In this document: positions 8,262 to 17,084 of the stretch, in pieces
How the letters are laid out: the number at the start of each line of letters is the position of its first letter
Position numbering within the stretch: the stretch's first letter is position 1
Source of the DNA: JAGGSN01 sp965603725
GTDB taxonomy: Bacteria > Zixibacteria > MSB-5A5 > UBA10806 > 4484-95
Reading direction: 5' to 3'
NCBI GenBank assembly: GCA_965603725.1
Contig: CBFDEC010000012.1
Span: 13,758 to 77,757, forward strand
DNA: 64,000 nt
Position numbers and translations under genes: made by a program
Notes under the pieces: model-generated
Told to the model about the DNA's origin: nothing
The model's input: the letters and a program-made list of their open reading frames with translations, nothing else
The model's database searches: none

Positions 8262-9359
8262 ATGTTTTCAGGAAAATCAATATTAGTAACCGGAGGCACA
8301 GGAACGTTTGGCAAGAGTTTTATTAATACAGTTCTTGAAAAATACCCACAGGTTAAGAAGATAATTGTTTTTTCACGAGACGAACTGAAACAGTTTGAAA
8401 TGCGTGATAAATATCCTGAATCCCGATACCCGCAGATGCGGTTTTTTATCGGTGATGTACGCGATAAAGACCGTGTTAAAAGAGCTCTGGAGGGAGTCGA
8501 CTACGTCGTGCATGCCGCCGCATTGAAACAGGTGTCGGCATGCGAATACAACCCGTTCGAGGCGGTTAAAACAAATGTGCTTGGAGCTCAAAATATTATC
8601 GAAGCCTGTATGGATCAAAATGTTAAACGAGTAGCGGCGTTAAGCACAGATAAAGCGGCGGCGCCAATCAACCTTTATGGGGCAACGAAGCTCTGTTCAG
8701 ATAAGTTGTTTGTTTCAGCCAATAATTTCAGAGGAAGTAAAGATATCCGGTTTGCGGCGGTTCGCTACGGTAATGTTATGGGAAGCCGGGGCAGCGTGAT
8801 ACCATTCTTTTTGGAAAAACGTAAAGAAGGGGTATTGCCGATAACCGATACCAGGATGACCCGTTTCAATATAACGCTCAGACAATGTATCGAACTGGTG
8901 CTGTTTGCTCTGGCTAATATGTGGGGCGGAGAAATCTTTGTGCCAAGAATCCCCAGCTACCGTATTCTCGACCTTCTTAAAGCAATTGCTCCGGATTGCG
9001 ATTATAATGTCACAGGCATTCGCCCCGGAGAAAAGCTTCACGAGCAGATGATCACCGAGACCGACGCAATTAATACTCTCGAATTTAAAAACTATTTTGT
9101 CATACTGCCATCAATGACTCTCTGGGATGTTGATAAATATATAGAAAAGTTCGGGGGAAGCCGATGCGCTCACGGTTTTTCCTATGGCAGTGGAACGAAT
9201 ACCGAGCGGTTGACTGTAGATGAGTTACGCAGACTAATCCGCGAGGAAGTTGATCCGCAGTTTTCAATTGAATATATCCCAACCGCTGTAAAAAGTCGCC
9301 GGAAATTAAAGTTAAAGATGGTCCGCCCGGAGATGAAGGATGTCTTAGCCGGTAGTTAA
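8262..9359 (+). CDS. pseB: UDP-GlcNAc 4,6-dehydratase (inverting), pseudaminate pathway step 1
   Basis: A 365-residue extended SDR of the PseB/FlaA1 group. It dehydrates and 5-epimerises UDP-GlcNAc to the 4-keto-6-deoxy-L-arabino sugar. GGTGTFGKSF binds NAD(P). The diagnostic STDKAAAPINLYGATKL block carries the catalytic Asp, Lys and Tyr-x3-Lys residues, and RYGNVMGSRGSVIPFF follows as in PseB. The last 40 or so residues, Lys- and Arg-rich, extend beyond the usual ending. It opens the plus-strand polysaccharide locus, with pseC 61 bp downstream. Confidence 0.93.
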   Translation: MFSGKSILVTGGTGTFGKSFINTVLEKYPQVKKIIVFSRDELKQFEMRDKYPESRYPQMRFFIGDVRDKDRVKRALEGVDYVVHAAALKQVSACEYNPFEAVKTNVLGAQNIIEACMDQNVKRVAALSTDKAAAPINLYGATKLCSDKLFVSANNFRGSKDIRFAAVRYGNVMGSRGSVIPFFLEKRKEGVLPITDTRMTRFNITLRQCIELVLFALANMWGGEIFVPRIPSYRILDLLKAIAPDCDYNVTGIRPGEKLHEQMITETDAINTLEFKNYFVILPSMTLWDVDKYIEKFGGSRCAHGFSYGSGTNTERLTVDELRRLIREEVDPQFSIEYIPTAVKSRRKLKLKMVRPEMKDVLAGS

Positions 9360-9420
9360 TTATATCAGGAAGTATCAATATCGTTTTAATGAATCAAATC
9401 ATAAAACAAGTAGTCGGTTT

Positions 9421-10653
9421 ATGGCAACAATGACCCAGAGTCATACAGGGTTCTTGCCATATGGAAAACATCACGTTTCCGAGGCCGATATCGAGGCCGT
9501 TATAAAAGTACTAAAATCCGACCGGCTGACCCAGGGACCTGGAGTTCCGGCATTTGAGAAAGCACTGGCTGAAAAGGTGGGAGCATCATATGCGGTGGCC
9601 TGTTCCAGCGGTACAGCCGCCCTCCATCTGGCAATGCTTGTGTTAGGTATTGGTCCCGGGGATGAGGTCGCGACTTCCTCAAACACTTTTCTTGCCTCGG
9701 CTAACTGTGCGCGATTCGCAGGAGCGGAAGTTCGCTTTATTGATATTAATCCCAGCAATGGCCTGATCGACCCGGAGGCGCTCAGCAAGGTTCTACAAGC
9801 CGATAATAAACATAAAATAAAGGCTATCATACCTGTTCATTTTGCCGGTCAGCCGGCTGAATTAACGACAATACATGCTCTCGCCAGTGAGCATAGTGCT
9901 AAAGTCGTCGATGATGCATGTCATGCAATTGGCTCATGGTATGAACATGACGGTCAAAGACATAATCTCGGCGGATGCCATCATAGCGATATGACGGTCT
10001 TTTCGTTTCATCCGGTCAAACATGTAGCAATGGGAGAAGGTGGAGCAATCACTACAAACCGGCCGGAGCTGGTAGAGAGACTTCAACGATTTCGCAATCA
10101 TGGCATACAGAAAGGGAATTTTTCAAACGATAAATATTCCCGATCGCGGCAAGGGGAAATTAATCCCTGGTATTATGAAATGCATGAATTGGGCTGCAAT
10201 TACCGTCTAACAGATATTCAGGCGGCGCTGGGACTAAGCCAGTTGGAACGACTTAGCTGGTCTCTAAAACGGCGAAATAACCTGGCCGATTACTATCGAG
10301 AATTGATTGGAAATACATTCCCTGATGGCGGAATCTGTCCGCTTGACGTGCGCAATTCTGTCTATCATGCATACCATCTGTTTGTAGTTCTAATCGATTT
10401 CAACAGGTTCGGGATGTCACGTGCAACAGTGATGAACCGTTTACGTCAAGCAGGTATCGGAACACAGGTACATTATATTCCGGTTCCACTTCAGCCATAT
10501 TACAATCAGCGTTACCGGATTTCACCGGCTGACTTCCCGCAGACTATGAGATATTATGAAAGAGCGATAAGCCTGCCGATGTATCCGGATTTGACCCACG
10601 TCGATTGTGAACGCGTAATCGATTCATTGAAAATGAGTCTTGGGGTATTTTGA
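9421..10653 (+). CDS. pseC: UDP-4-keto-sugar aminotransferase, pseudaminate pathway step 2
   Basis: A 410-residue PLP enzyme of the DegT/DnrJ/EryC1 family. The order CSSGTAALHLAM, the Asp of VVDDACHAIG and the PLP-Lys motif FSFHPVKHVAMGEGG are characteristic of PseC, which aminates C4 of the PseB product using glutamate. The C-terminal IGTQVHYIPVPLQPYY segment is also typical. Its TGA shares one base with the ATG of the next gene. An in-frame ATG at 9430 is an alternative start, since neither has a strong ribosome site. Confidence 0.92.
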   Translation: MATMTQSHTGFLPYGKHHVSEADIEAVIKVLKSDRLTQGPGVPAFEKALAEKVGASYAVACSSGTAALHLAMLVLGIGPGDEVATSSNTFLASANCARFAGAEVRFIDINPSNGLIDPEALSKVLQADNKHKIKAIIPVHFAGQPAELTTIHALASEHSAKVVDDACHAIGSWYEHDGQRHNLGGCHHSDMTVFSFHPVKHVAMGEGGAITTNRPELVERLQRFRNHGIQKGNFSNDKYSRSRQGEINPWYYEMHELGCNYRLTDIQAALGLSQLERLSWSLKRRNNLADYYRELIGNTFPDGGICPLDVRNSVYHAYHLFVVLIDFNRFGMSRATVMNRLRQAGIGTQVHYIPVPLQPYYNQRYRISPADFPQTMRYYERAISLPMYPDLTHVDCERVIDSLKMSLGVF

Positions 10654-11390
10654 TGAAAACTGTTATTATTGTGCAGGCAAGGATGACCTCGACCCGTCTG
10701 CCCGGCAAAGTACTTAAGCGTATAATGGACAAGCCGCTGTTAGAGTATCAGATAGAACGCCTTCAGCGGGCGTCGCTTGCCGATGAAACAGTAATCGCAA
10801 CTACTATAAACGATTCCGACATCCCGATAGTGGAATTGTGTCGACATCTGGCGATACCTTGTTTTCGCGGTTCGGAAAATGACGTACTGGCAAGGTATCA
10901 TGACACTGCCCTCAAGCATGACGCAGATATAATCGTACGCGTAACCTCGGACTGCCCGCTTATTGACCCGATTGTTATCGATAGGGTCATAGGTTTCTTC
11001 AAAGATAATTATGGCGTTTATGATTATGTCTCCAATGTGCAGACCAGAACTTATCCGCGCGGCTTAGACTGCGAAGTCCTTACATCATCCGTGCTGGAGG
11101 AAATATGTCTTGAGGCTTTAGAACCGCCTGACCGCGAACATGTGACTCCATACATATACGGGCATCCCGAGCGTTTTATAATCGGTTCAGTAACGTATTT
11201 TGAAGACCAAAGTCACCATCGCTGGACAGTGGATACGCCGGAGGATTTTATATTAATCAAAAACATACTCGAAAATATATATCCGATAAAACCAGATTTT
11301 ACCTTTGAGGACTGCCTGCAGTTGATAGAAGAACATCCGGAGTGGCTCAAGATAAACACTAATATTAAGCAAAAGGTATATGGAGAATGA
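10653..11390 (+). CDS. SpsF-type CMP-nonulosonate cytidylyltransferase (PseF role)
   Basis: A 245-residue nucleotidyltransferase with the N-terminal QARMTSTRLPGKVLKRIMDK signature of SpsF proteins, CMP-Kdo synthetase homologues found beside spsE and spsG in Bacillus. The SDCPLIDP motif at about 90-97 carries metal-binding Asp residues. By position between pseC and pseG it should activate the finished nonulosonic acid with CTP, the PseF step, although its sequence type differs from Campylobacter PseF. The ATG at 10653 overlaps the pseC stop (TGATG). A paralogue lies at 15265-16008. Confidence 0.8.
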   Translation: MKTVIIVQARMTSTRLPGKVLKRIMDKPLLEYQIERLQRASLADETVIATTINDSDIPIVELCRHLAIPCFRGSENDVLARYHDTALKHDADIIVRVTSDCPLIDPIVIDRVIGFFKDNYGVYDYVSNVQTRTYPRGLDCEVLTSSVLEEICLEALEPPDREHVTPYIYGHPERFIIGSVTYFEDQSHHRWTVDTPEDFILIKNILENIYPIKPDFTFEDCLQLIEEHPEWLKINTNIKQKVYGE

Positions 11391-12496
11391 AAACAGTAAT
11401 CAGGGCGGATTCATCGACAACTATTGGTACGGGACACCTGATGAGGTGTTTAACCCTGGCTGACTACCTTCGCAATCAAGGGACGGATGTTGAATTCATA
11501 GCTCGTGAACTGCCGGGAAATATATGCGATTATATCGAAGAAAGAAAGTATAGACTTCATCGTTTGCCATTTGATGAGGACCTGCTTCAGGATAAATACG
11601 AGAGCGAATACACCCGCTGGCTTGTGGTGAGCCAGGCTGTCGATGCCGATCAGACCCTGTCGGTTCTGCTTGAAAAAATTGGCGTTGTTGATTGGCTTGT
11701 CGTCGATCATTATGGCCTGGATTATCGCTGGCAGAGAAAGCTAAGGTCATATGTCAATCGCATTATGGTAATCGATGATCTGGCCAATAGACGGCATGAT
11801 TGCGACCTGCTTTTAGATCAAAACCTGCATGACAACCCTGATTCGCGTTATGACGGCCTGGTGTCTAATTATTGCATGAAATTGCTGGGACCGAGGTTTG
11901 CTTTGTTGCGCCCTGAGTTTATTCAGGCAAGAGAAAACATGCCGAAACGCAATGGAATAGTTAATCGTATCCTGGTTTTTTTCGGGGGTTCCGATATATC
12001 CAATGAAACGGCCAAGGCTCTTAAGGCAATCAAATCGATAGACCTATCTCAAATTGCCATTGATGTAGTAATCGGGAGTTCGAATCCGCACAAGAGCAAT
12101 ATCGAAGCGATAAGCCGGGGCATGCAAAATGTTACTCTTTATCACCAGGCGCTGAATATGGCTCAATTAATGGTAAAGGCAGATCTGGCAATCGGGGGCG
12201 GGGGCACGACTACCTGGGAGCGATGTTATCTCGGCTTGCCCGCGATAATCGTTGCCATCGCTGAAAACCAGATAGAAATTGGAAGAATGTCGGAGAGAGC
12301 GGGGGTTGCCAGCTATCTCGGTATAAGCAAAAATGTCAGCGATGAGGATATCTCAAAGGAAATAATAAAATTGATGGAGCATCCGGATGAATTACGAGAA
12401 ATGGGAAAACGAGGGGTGAAACAGGTTGACGGTCAGGGTGCGCTCCGGGTTTGTGCCCAGTTAATTCAAAATGCTCGAGCGGGAGTTGCGATATGA
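11387..12496 (+). CDS. pseG: UDP-2,4-diacylamino-trideoxyhexose hydrolase
   Basis: A 369-residue GT-B-fold protein of the PseG/SpsG family. It releases UDP from the 2,4-diacylamino-2,4,6-trideoxy-L-altrose nucleotide. The start RADSSTTIGTGHLMRCLTLA contains the GxGHxxR signature with the catalytic-region His. The Gly-rich C-terminal loop AIGGGGTTTWERCYLGLP and the following AENQ block fit the family. The start overlaps pseF by 4 bp (ATGA) and the end overlaps the formyltransferase by 4 bp, so these genes form one coupled unit. Confidence 0.93.
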   Translation: MKTVIRADSSTTIGTGHLMRCLTLADYLRNQGTDVEFIARELPGNICDYIEERKYRLHRLPFDEDLLQDKYESEYTRWLVVSQAVDADQTLSVLLEKIGVVDWLVVDHYGLDYRWQRKLRSYVNRIMVIDDLANRRHDCDLLLDQNLHDNPDSRYDGLVSNYCMKLLGPRFALLRPEFIQARENMPKRNGIVNRILVFFGGSDISNETAKALKAIKSIDLSQIAIDVVIGSSNPHKSNIEAISRGMQNVTLYHQALNMAQLMVKADLAIGGGGTTTWERCYLGLPAIIVAIAENQIEIGRMSERAGVASYLGISKNVSDEDISKEIIKLMEHPDELREMGKRGVKQVDGQGALRVCAQLIQNARAGVAI

Positions 12497-13068
12497 AAAT
12501 CTTGATGCTGGGACCGTATCGAAAGCATATGGTTGACTACCTGGAGTCATCAGGCGATGAAATTGAATCGTATGAGAGTCCAATCAGCAGAGAATCGAAA
12601 CTCCTTCCTGGTGTCGATTTCATCATCAGCTATGGATATCGACATATTATAAAAAAAGATGTTCTTAAAATGTTCCCCAGGCGTGTAATCAATTTGCATA
12701 TATCGTTGTTGCCATGGAACCGGGGAACCGATCCAAACCTGTGGAGTTTTCTTGAGGATACACCTAAAGGGGTTACCATTCATTATATCGATTCCGGAAT
12801 TGACACAGGAGAGATTTTAGCGCAAAAGGAAATCACCTTTGACGCAAATGAAACCCTGAGAACCAGTTATGATAAACTTTCTTACACTATTGAACGGCTT
12901 TTCAAAGAGACCTGGCCTGAAATCCGTGTGAGCCGTCAAAAGTCGTATGCCCAACCCGCTGGGGGAACCTTTCACCGTAAACGGGACCGAACCTCTGTAG
13001 AGCAGTTACTCAAATATGGGTGGGATACTCCTGTCGCTAATCTCATCGGAAAGACTGTAAGAAAATAG
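12493..13068 (+). CDS. Formyltransferase-like protein in the pseudaminate operon
   Basis: A 191-residue protein with the fold signature of the formyl-THF-dependent transferases (Fmt/PurN/sugar N-formyltransferases). INLHISLLPW holds Asn67 and His69, and SGIDTGEIL holds Asp104, matching the Asn-His-Asp catalytic triad. It lacks the Fmt C-terminal tRNA domain. The ATG at 12493 lies in an ATGA overlap with pseG; an upstream in-frame start at 12451 is unlikely. No GNAT acetyltransferase (PseH) is present in the locus, so this enzyme probably N-formylates the 4-amino group of the UDP-sugar, giving a 7-N-formyl pseudaminic acid. That role is inference from position. Confidence 0.85.
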   Translation: MKILMLGPYRKHMVDYLESSGDEIESYESPISRESKLLPGVDFIISYGYRHIIKKDVLKMFPRRVINLHISLLPWNRGTDPNLWSFLEDTPKGVTIHYIDSGIDTGEILAQKEITFDANETLRTSYDKLSYTIERLFKETWPEIRVSRQKSYAQPAGGTFHRKRDRTSVEQLLKYGWDTPVANLIGKTVRK

Positions 13069-13083
13069 TGAGGAGAAAAACAT

Positions 13084-14142
13084 ATGCCAGAAAAAGAAAT
13101 TACCATTGCCGGTAAAAAAATCGGCAGCAGCCATCCGCCCTTTATAATTGCTGAGATGTCGGCAAACCATAACCAGTCGATTGAGCGCGCCCTGGAGATT
13201 GTCGACGCCGCCGCCCGGGCAGGAGCTCATGCCCTGAAACTCCAAACATATACCGCAGACACGATGACGCTCGATATAAATGAAAATGAATTTCGAATCG
13301 ATGACCCCGAAAGCCTGTGGAATGGTTATTCACTGTATGAACTGTACGAACAGGCATACCTGCCCTGGGATTGGCATGAACCGATTTTCAAACGCTGTCA
13401 GGAGCTGGGTATAATCGGAATAAGTACGCCGTTTGATTTAACAGCGGTCGATTTTCTTGAGAAGCTAAATGTTCCGGCATATAAAGTGGCCTCATTTGAA
13501 AACCATGATATTCCCCTATTACGGCGAATTGCTGAAACAGGAAAGCCAGTCATTATCTCAACCGGCATGGCTACTGTCGCCGAGCTTGATGAAACAGTAA
13601 GAACCATTCGTAAAACAGGCAATAATGATATCATCCTGCTCAAGTGCACCAGCAGTTACCCGGCTTCGCCCGAATCGACAAATATCCGGACTATACCGCA
13701 CATGAAGAGCTTATTTGATATTCAGGTGGGTCTGTCCGACCATACGCTGGGAATCGGCGTTGCGGTAGCGTCAGTTGCTTTTGGGACGACAGTAATTGAA
13801 AAGCATTTCACGCTGGCCCGGTCTGATGGAGGCGTTGACTCGGCTTTCTCCCTTGAACCGGATGAAATGAAATCACTGGTTGAAGAAACAATGCGGGCCT
13901 GGCTGGCGCTGGGTAAAATAAGCTATGGCCTGACTGAAAAAGAGAAAGGCTCGCTTCAGTTTCGCCGATCACTCTATGTGGCGGAGGATATGAAAGCCGG
14001 AGATACGTTCACAAAGAAAAACCTGCGGCTGGTCAGGCCGGGATACGGATTACCGCCTAAGTATTATGATGTTATCGCCGGTAAAAAGGTCAATCGTGAT
14101 GTTAAGAAAGGCGCCCCTGTCAAATGGGAGCTTGTCGAATAA
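13084..14142 (+). CDS. pseI: Pseudaminic acid synthase (NeuB family)
   Basis: A 352-residue NeuB-family enzyme condensing phosphoenolpyruvate with the trideoxy-diacylamino-hexose. Conserved blocks include IIAEMSANHNQSIERALEIV, KLQTYTADTMT, STPFDLTAVDFLEKL, VGLSDHTLG and the metal-site region VIEKHFTLARSDGGVDSAFS. The C-terminal 60 residues form the antifreeze-like (SAF) domain (RSLYVAEDMKAGD). The PNHNQ/SANHNQ-type N terminus and the neighbours favour PseI over NeuB or LegI. A GAGGAG ribosome site precedes the ATG. Confidence 0.95.
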   Translation: MPEKEITIAGKKIGSSHPPFIIAEMSANHNQSIERALEIVDAAARAGAHALKLQTYTADTMTLDINENEFRIDDPESLWNGYSLYELYEQAYLPWDWHEPIFKRCQELGIIGISTPFDLTAVDFLEKLNVPAYKVASFENHDIPLLRRIAETGKPVIISTGMATVAELDETVRTIRKTGNNDIILLKCTSSYPASPESTNIRTIPHMKSLFDIQVGLSDHTLGIGVAVASVAFGTTVIEKHFTLARSDGGVDSAFSLEPDEMKSLVEETMRAWLALGKISYGLTEKEKGSLQFRRSLYVAEDMKAGDTFTKKNLRLVRPGYGLPPKYYDVIAGKKVNRDVKKGAPVKWELVE

Positions 14143-14219
14143 TCTGCAGTTATACAGTAGTAAACCGGCAATTTGTAAAGGCTGGTGAAGAAGGATGATG
14201 TCTAATTGAAAGCAAGCGA

Positions 14220-15287
14220 ATGAAACAAACAAGCCTGAAAATATTAATTACTGCTCATGATGCGGGCGGGGCAGAGCTACTGTCATCGATGGCGGCAGCC
14301 GAGCTGGATAATCACCATTGGCAGGTTATTGCCCGTAATGATTCTCCAGCGAAGTCCATATTTATTGGAAAAGGTATGCCGCGCCTGATTGCTCAACCCG
14401 AACAGAATACTGCTTCCGTATTTGAATTGTTTAAGCCGGACTTTCTTTTCTGCGGCACGAGTTCTGATAAGTTTGAACTTCCATATATAAAGGAAGTCAG
14501 GAAACGAGCCGTCTGCTCGATCTCGTTTCTCGATCACTGGGTAAATTATCGCGAACGGTTTGATTATCCAAATACCGGCTGGGAAAATAATCTGCCGGAT
14601 TTCACAGCGGTTTCCGATAATTATGCTTTCAATATGGCTGACAGCTATAAAGTTTTTAATCTTCTGAAAGTAAAAAACTATTATATAGAAAAACTGCTTG
14701 CTCAATATGATGACATGACTGCGGCGCCAGGCAACAGCAAAATTCTGCTGTTTGTTTCTGAAGCTATTGAAGAGCATAGAGCCGGACTGAAACGCGACGA
14801 CCCATTGCAGCTCGGGTACACCCAGACTGAGGTGATTGAGGATGTGTTGAATAGCTTCAGTCAAATCTCAGGCAAGCTCGGCGCTGATAGGATTATTATC
14901 AGGCTGCACCCGGCTGAGGCTTTAGGTAAATATGATTATCTGCAGAAACGGTTTTCAAATATCATCACTGCAGTCGAACATCCGAATGAACGATCATTAA
15001 ATGAAAGCATCCGAAACGCTCGCTCCGTTATCGGTATAAACAGCATGGCCTTAATGATAGCGCATTTATTAGGAAAGCCGGTAATATCGTATATCCCTGT
15101 CGACCATGCATGTGTTTTGCCCCTGCCGCCCGAATGCTGTATACATAGCTTAACGGACTTGAAGGAGATTGAATCTATACCATGCTGGAATTATCATGGC
15201 CGGCTGTCTTTCTATGATGAGCACGATCTGTCGAAAATGTTTAACACTTTGAGGGAAACAAAGAATGAAAGTTGTCGCAACCATTGA
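14220..15287 (+). CDS. Uncharacterised GT-B-like protein of the nonulosonate locus
   Basis: A 355-residue soluble protein that I do not recognise with confidence. It opens with a Rossmann-like strand and loop, ILITAHDAGGAELLSSMAAA. A later IIIRLHPAEAL segment and a SVIGINSMALMIAHLLGKPVI segment resemble the nucleotide-contact half of 2-epimerase- or capsule-type GT-B proteins. It lies between pseI and a second SpsF-type gene, overlapping the latter by 23 bp. A transferase or nucleotide-sugar hydrolase in glycan assembly is plausible. Confidence 0.6.
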   Translation: MKQTSLKILITAHDAGGAELLSSMAAAELDNHHWQVIARNDSPAKSIFIGKGMPRLIAQPEQNTASVFELFKPDFLFCGTSSDKFELPYIKEVRKRAVCSISFLDHWVNYRERFDYPNTGWENNLPDFTAVSDNYAFNMADSYKVFNLLKVKNYYIEKLLAQYDDMTAAPGNSKILLFVSEAIEEHRAGLKRDDPLQLGYTQTEVIEDVLNSFSQISGKLGADRIIIRLHPAEALGKYDYLQKRFSNIITAVEHPNERSLNESIRNARSVIGINSMALMIAHLLGKPVISYIPVDHACVLPLPPECCIHSLTDLKEIESIPCWNYHGRLSFYDEHDLSKMFNTLRETKNESCRNH

Positions 15288-16008
15288 AGCCCGGATGACC
15301 TCCTCAAGACTGCCCGGCAAGGTATTGATGCCCTTGTTGGAGAAACCGGCTTTGGAACGTATGATCGAACGTATTAAACATGCGCGTTATATTGATGAAA
15401 TCGTTGTGGCGACTACCGTGAATAAAGCCGATAATCCGATAGTCGAATTATGCGACCGGCTCGGTGTCAGTTGCTATCGTGGCAGTGAAGAGGATGTCTT
15501 AGAACGCGTTCTCATAGCCGCTCGGAATGTAAAAGCGGACTTGATCTGTGAACTCACCGGCGACTGCCCGTTAATAGACCCGCTGATTATAGACAATGTA
15601 ATCATAGCTCACCGCTCCGGCAGCTACGATCACACATCCAATTTCTTAAATCAGAGAACTTTCCCCATAGGCTTAGATGTGCAGGTTTTTCCGACTCATG
15701 TATTAGAAAAAGTTGCAGTTTTGACCGATGATCCTATCGACCGGGTTCATGTTTCCTATTACATCTATTGCAATCCGAAATTGTTCAGGCTTAACGGTAT
15801 CACAGCCAACCCTGAGGTGTTTGGCCCGGATATCCGAATTACTCTCGATACTAAAGAGGATTATGAGTTTATTCAGAAAATATTCACAGCGCTTCACCGG
15901 GAAGATTCTATTTTTTATGCCAGGGATATTGTTAAATTTATTAAGAAGAACCCCGAATTAATGAATATCAACCGGCATATCAGGCAGAAAGTTGCCGCGG
16001 AAGGATAA
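15265..16008 (+). CDS. Second SpsF-type nucleotidyltransferase
   Basis: A 247-residue paralogue of the 10653-11390 gene, sharing the EARMTSSRLPGKVLMPLLEK start, ATTVNKADNPIVELCDRLG, and the metal-binding GDCPLIDP. Two such enzymes in one locus suggest two different acidic sugars are activated, or one sugar made in two variants. It overlaps the previous gene by 23 bp, has a GAGGG ribosome site inside that gene, and shares one base with the next gene (TAATG). Confidence 0.85.
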   Translation: MKVVATIEARMTSSRLPGKVLMPLLEKPALERMIERIKHARYIDEIVVATTVNKADNPIVELCDRLGVSCYRGSEEDVLERVLIAARNVKADLICELTGDCPLIDPLIIDNVIIAHRSGSYDHTSNFLNQRTFPIGLDVQVFPTHVLEKVAVLTDDPIDRVHVSYYIYCNPKLFRLNGITANPEVFGPDIRITLDTKEDYEFIQKIFTALHREDSIFYARDIVKFIKKNPELMNINRHIRQKVAAEG

Positions 16009-17084
16009 TGACACGTTATAAAGCGGCAGTAATCGGCTGCGGCATGATTGGCGGCTCATGTGATTCCCCTGAAGATGAGAAGATTATCAGCCATGCTCAT
16101 GCCTACCACAGCCACGAGCAGTTTGAGATCTCCTGCTGTTGCGATATCGACCGGCGGGCTTTATTAAATTTCAAGCAAAAATGGGGTAAACATATTCGCT
16201 CGTATACGGATATCGATAAGCTTTTAAGAAACGAGGATTTTGACGTTGTTTCTATAGCATCCTCAACTGAAACGCATGCCGAAATACTGTCCAGGGTTCT
16301 TAAAAAAGAATCAGTCCGTTTGATAGTCTGTGAAAAGCCATTCGTATCGAAGCTGGGTAAATTAGATGAAATTAAAAAATATATCAGGATACATCCGGAA
16401 AAAATATTGTTGATTAATTTTCCGAGAAGGTACGACCCGGGATTTCAGAAATTGACTGATACAGTAACCAAAGATGACCTGGGTAAGCCAATCGCTTTCA
16501 ATGCGGCGTTTACTAAAGGGCTTTACCACAACGGCTGTCATATGCTGGAATTGATTGAAAGGCTGTTCGGTGACATAAAAAAAATAACGGCACACGAAAA
16601 TGTTGTAGTCAATGATGATTTGTATGGCTCTTATTTTATCGAAACGGAACGAAACGCCGGCAATATTACAAATTTTGTTCCCTTTGGTTACAGCATGTTT
16701 GAAATGGATATCCTTTTCGAGAATGGCCGTATCAGGATTGCTGATTCAGGTCACCATCTTGAAATACATAGACCAAAAGAATCGGAACTCTATAAAGGAT
16801 ATAATTTCCTTCATCATGATTTTACAATTGAAGACAGCCTGAAGAAATGCATGCTTCATACAATTGAAGCAGGCAGGCAGCTGTTTGAAAATAATTATCT
16901 GAAAACGAACGAAATATTTGAGAGCCATCTGGCGTTAAGCGAGAAGCTTTTGATTTTGAAAAACAGTCTTAGATCAGGCGCTGTTACAGTGTCATTTGAT
17001 CGAATTGGAAGGGTTAAGGACGATGAGCATACTGGCGATTCATGGCGGACAGAAAGTCCGCAAGAAACCGTTTCCAGCGTATAA
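16008..17084 (+). CDS. Gfo/Idh/MocA-family oxidoreductase
   Basis: A 358-residue NAD(P)-dependent sugar dehydrogenase. The N-terminal AVIGCGMIGG nucleotide motif and the VCEKPFVSK motif, which holds the catalytic-region Lys-Pro, are standard for the family. FPRRYDPGF and the His-rich NGCHMLELIERLFGD segment lie where the substrate residues sit. Two extra Cys (CCCDID) follow the second strand. With the downstream aminotransferase it could oxidise and then aminate a sugar ring, as paired enzymes of this type do. The substrate is unknown. Confidence 0.9.
   Translation: MTRYKAAVIGCGMIGGSCDSPEDEKIISHAHAYHSHEQFEISCCCDIDRRALLNFKQKWGKHIRSYTDIDKLLRNEDFDVVSIASSTETHAEILSRVLKKESVRLIVCEKPFVSKLGKLDEIKKYIRIHPEKILLINFPRRYDPGFQKLTDTVTKDDLGKPIAFNAAFTKGLYHNGCHMLELIERLFGDIKKITAHENVVVNDDLYGSYFIETERNAGNITNFVPFGYSMFEMDILFENGRIRIADSGHHLEIHRPKESELYKGYNFLHHDFTIEDSLKKCMLHTIEAGRQLFENNYLKTNEIFESHLALSEKLLILKNSLRSGAVTVSFDRIGRVKDDEHTGDSWRTESPQETVSSV

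Noticed and set aside
12451..12492. Longer N terminus for the formyltransferase
   Set aside because: The extra 14 codons lie in pseG and are not conserved-looking; the ATGA overlap start at 12493 gives a typical first strand.
14283..14864. 193-codon minus-strand ORF
   Set aside because: Antisense to the 14220-15287 gene, whose start, overlap and neighbours support the plus strand.
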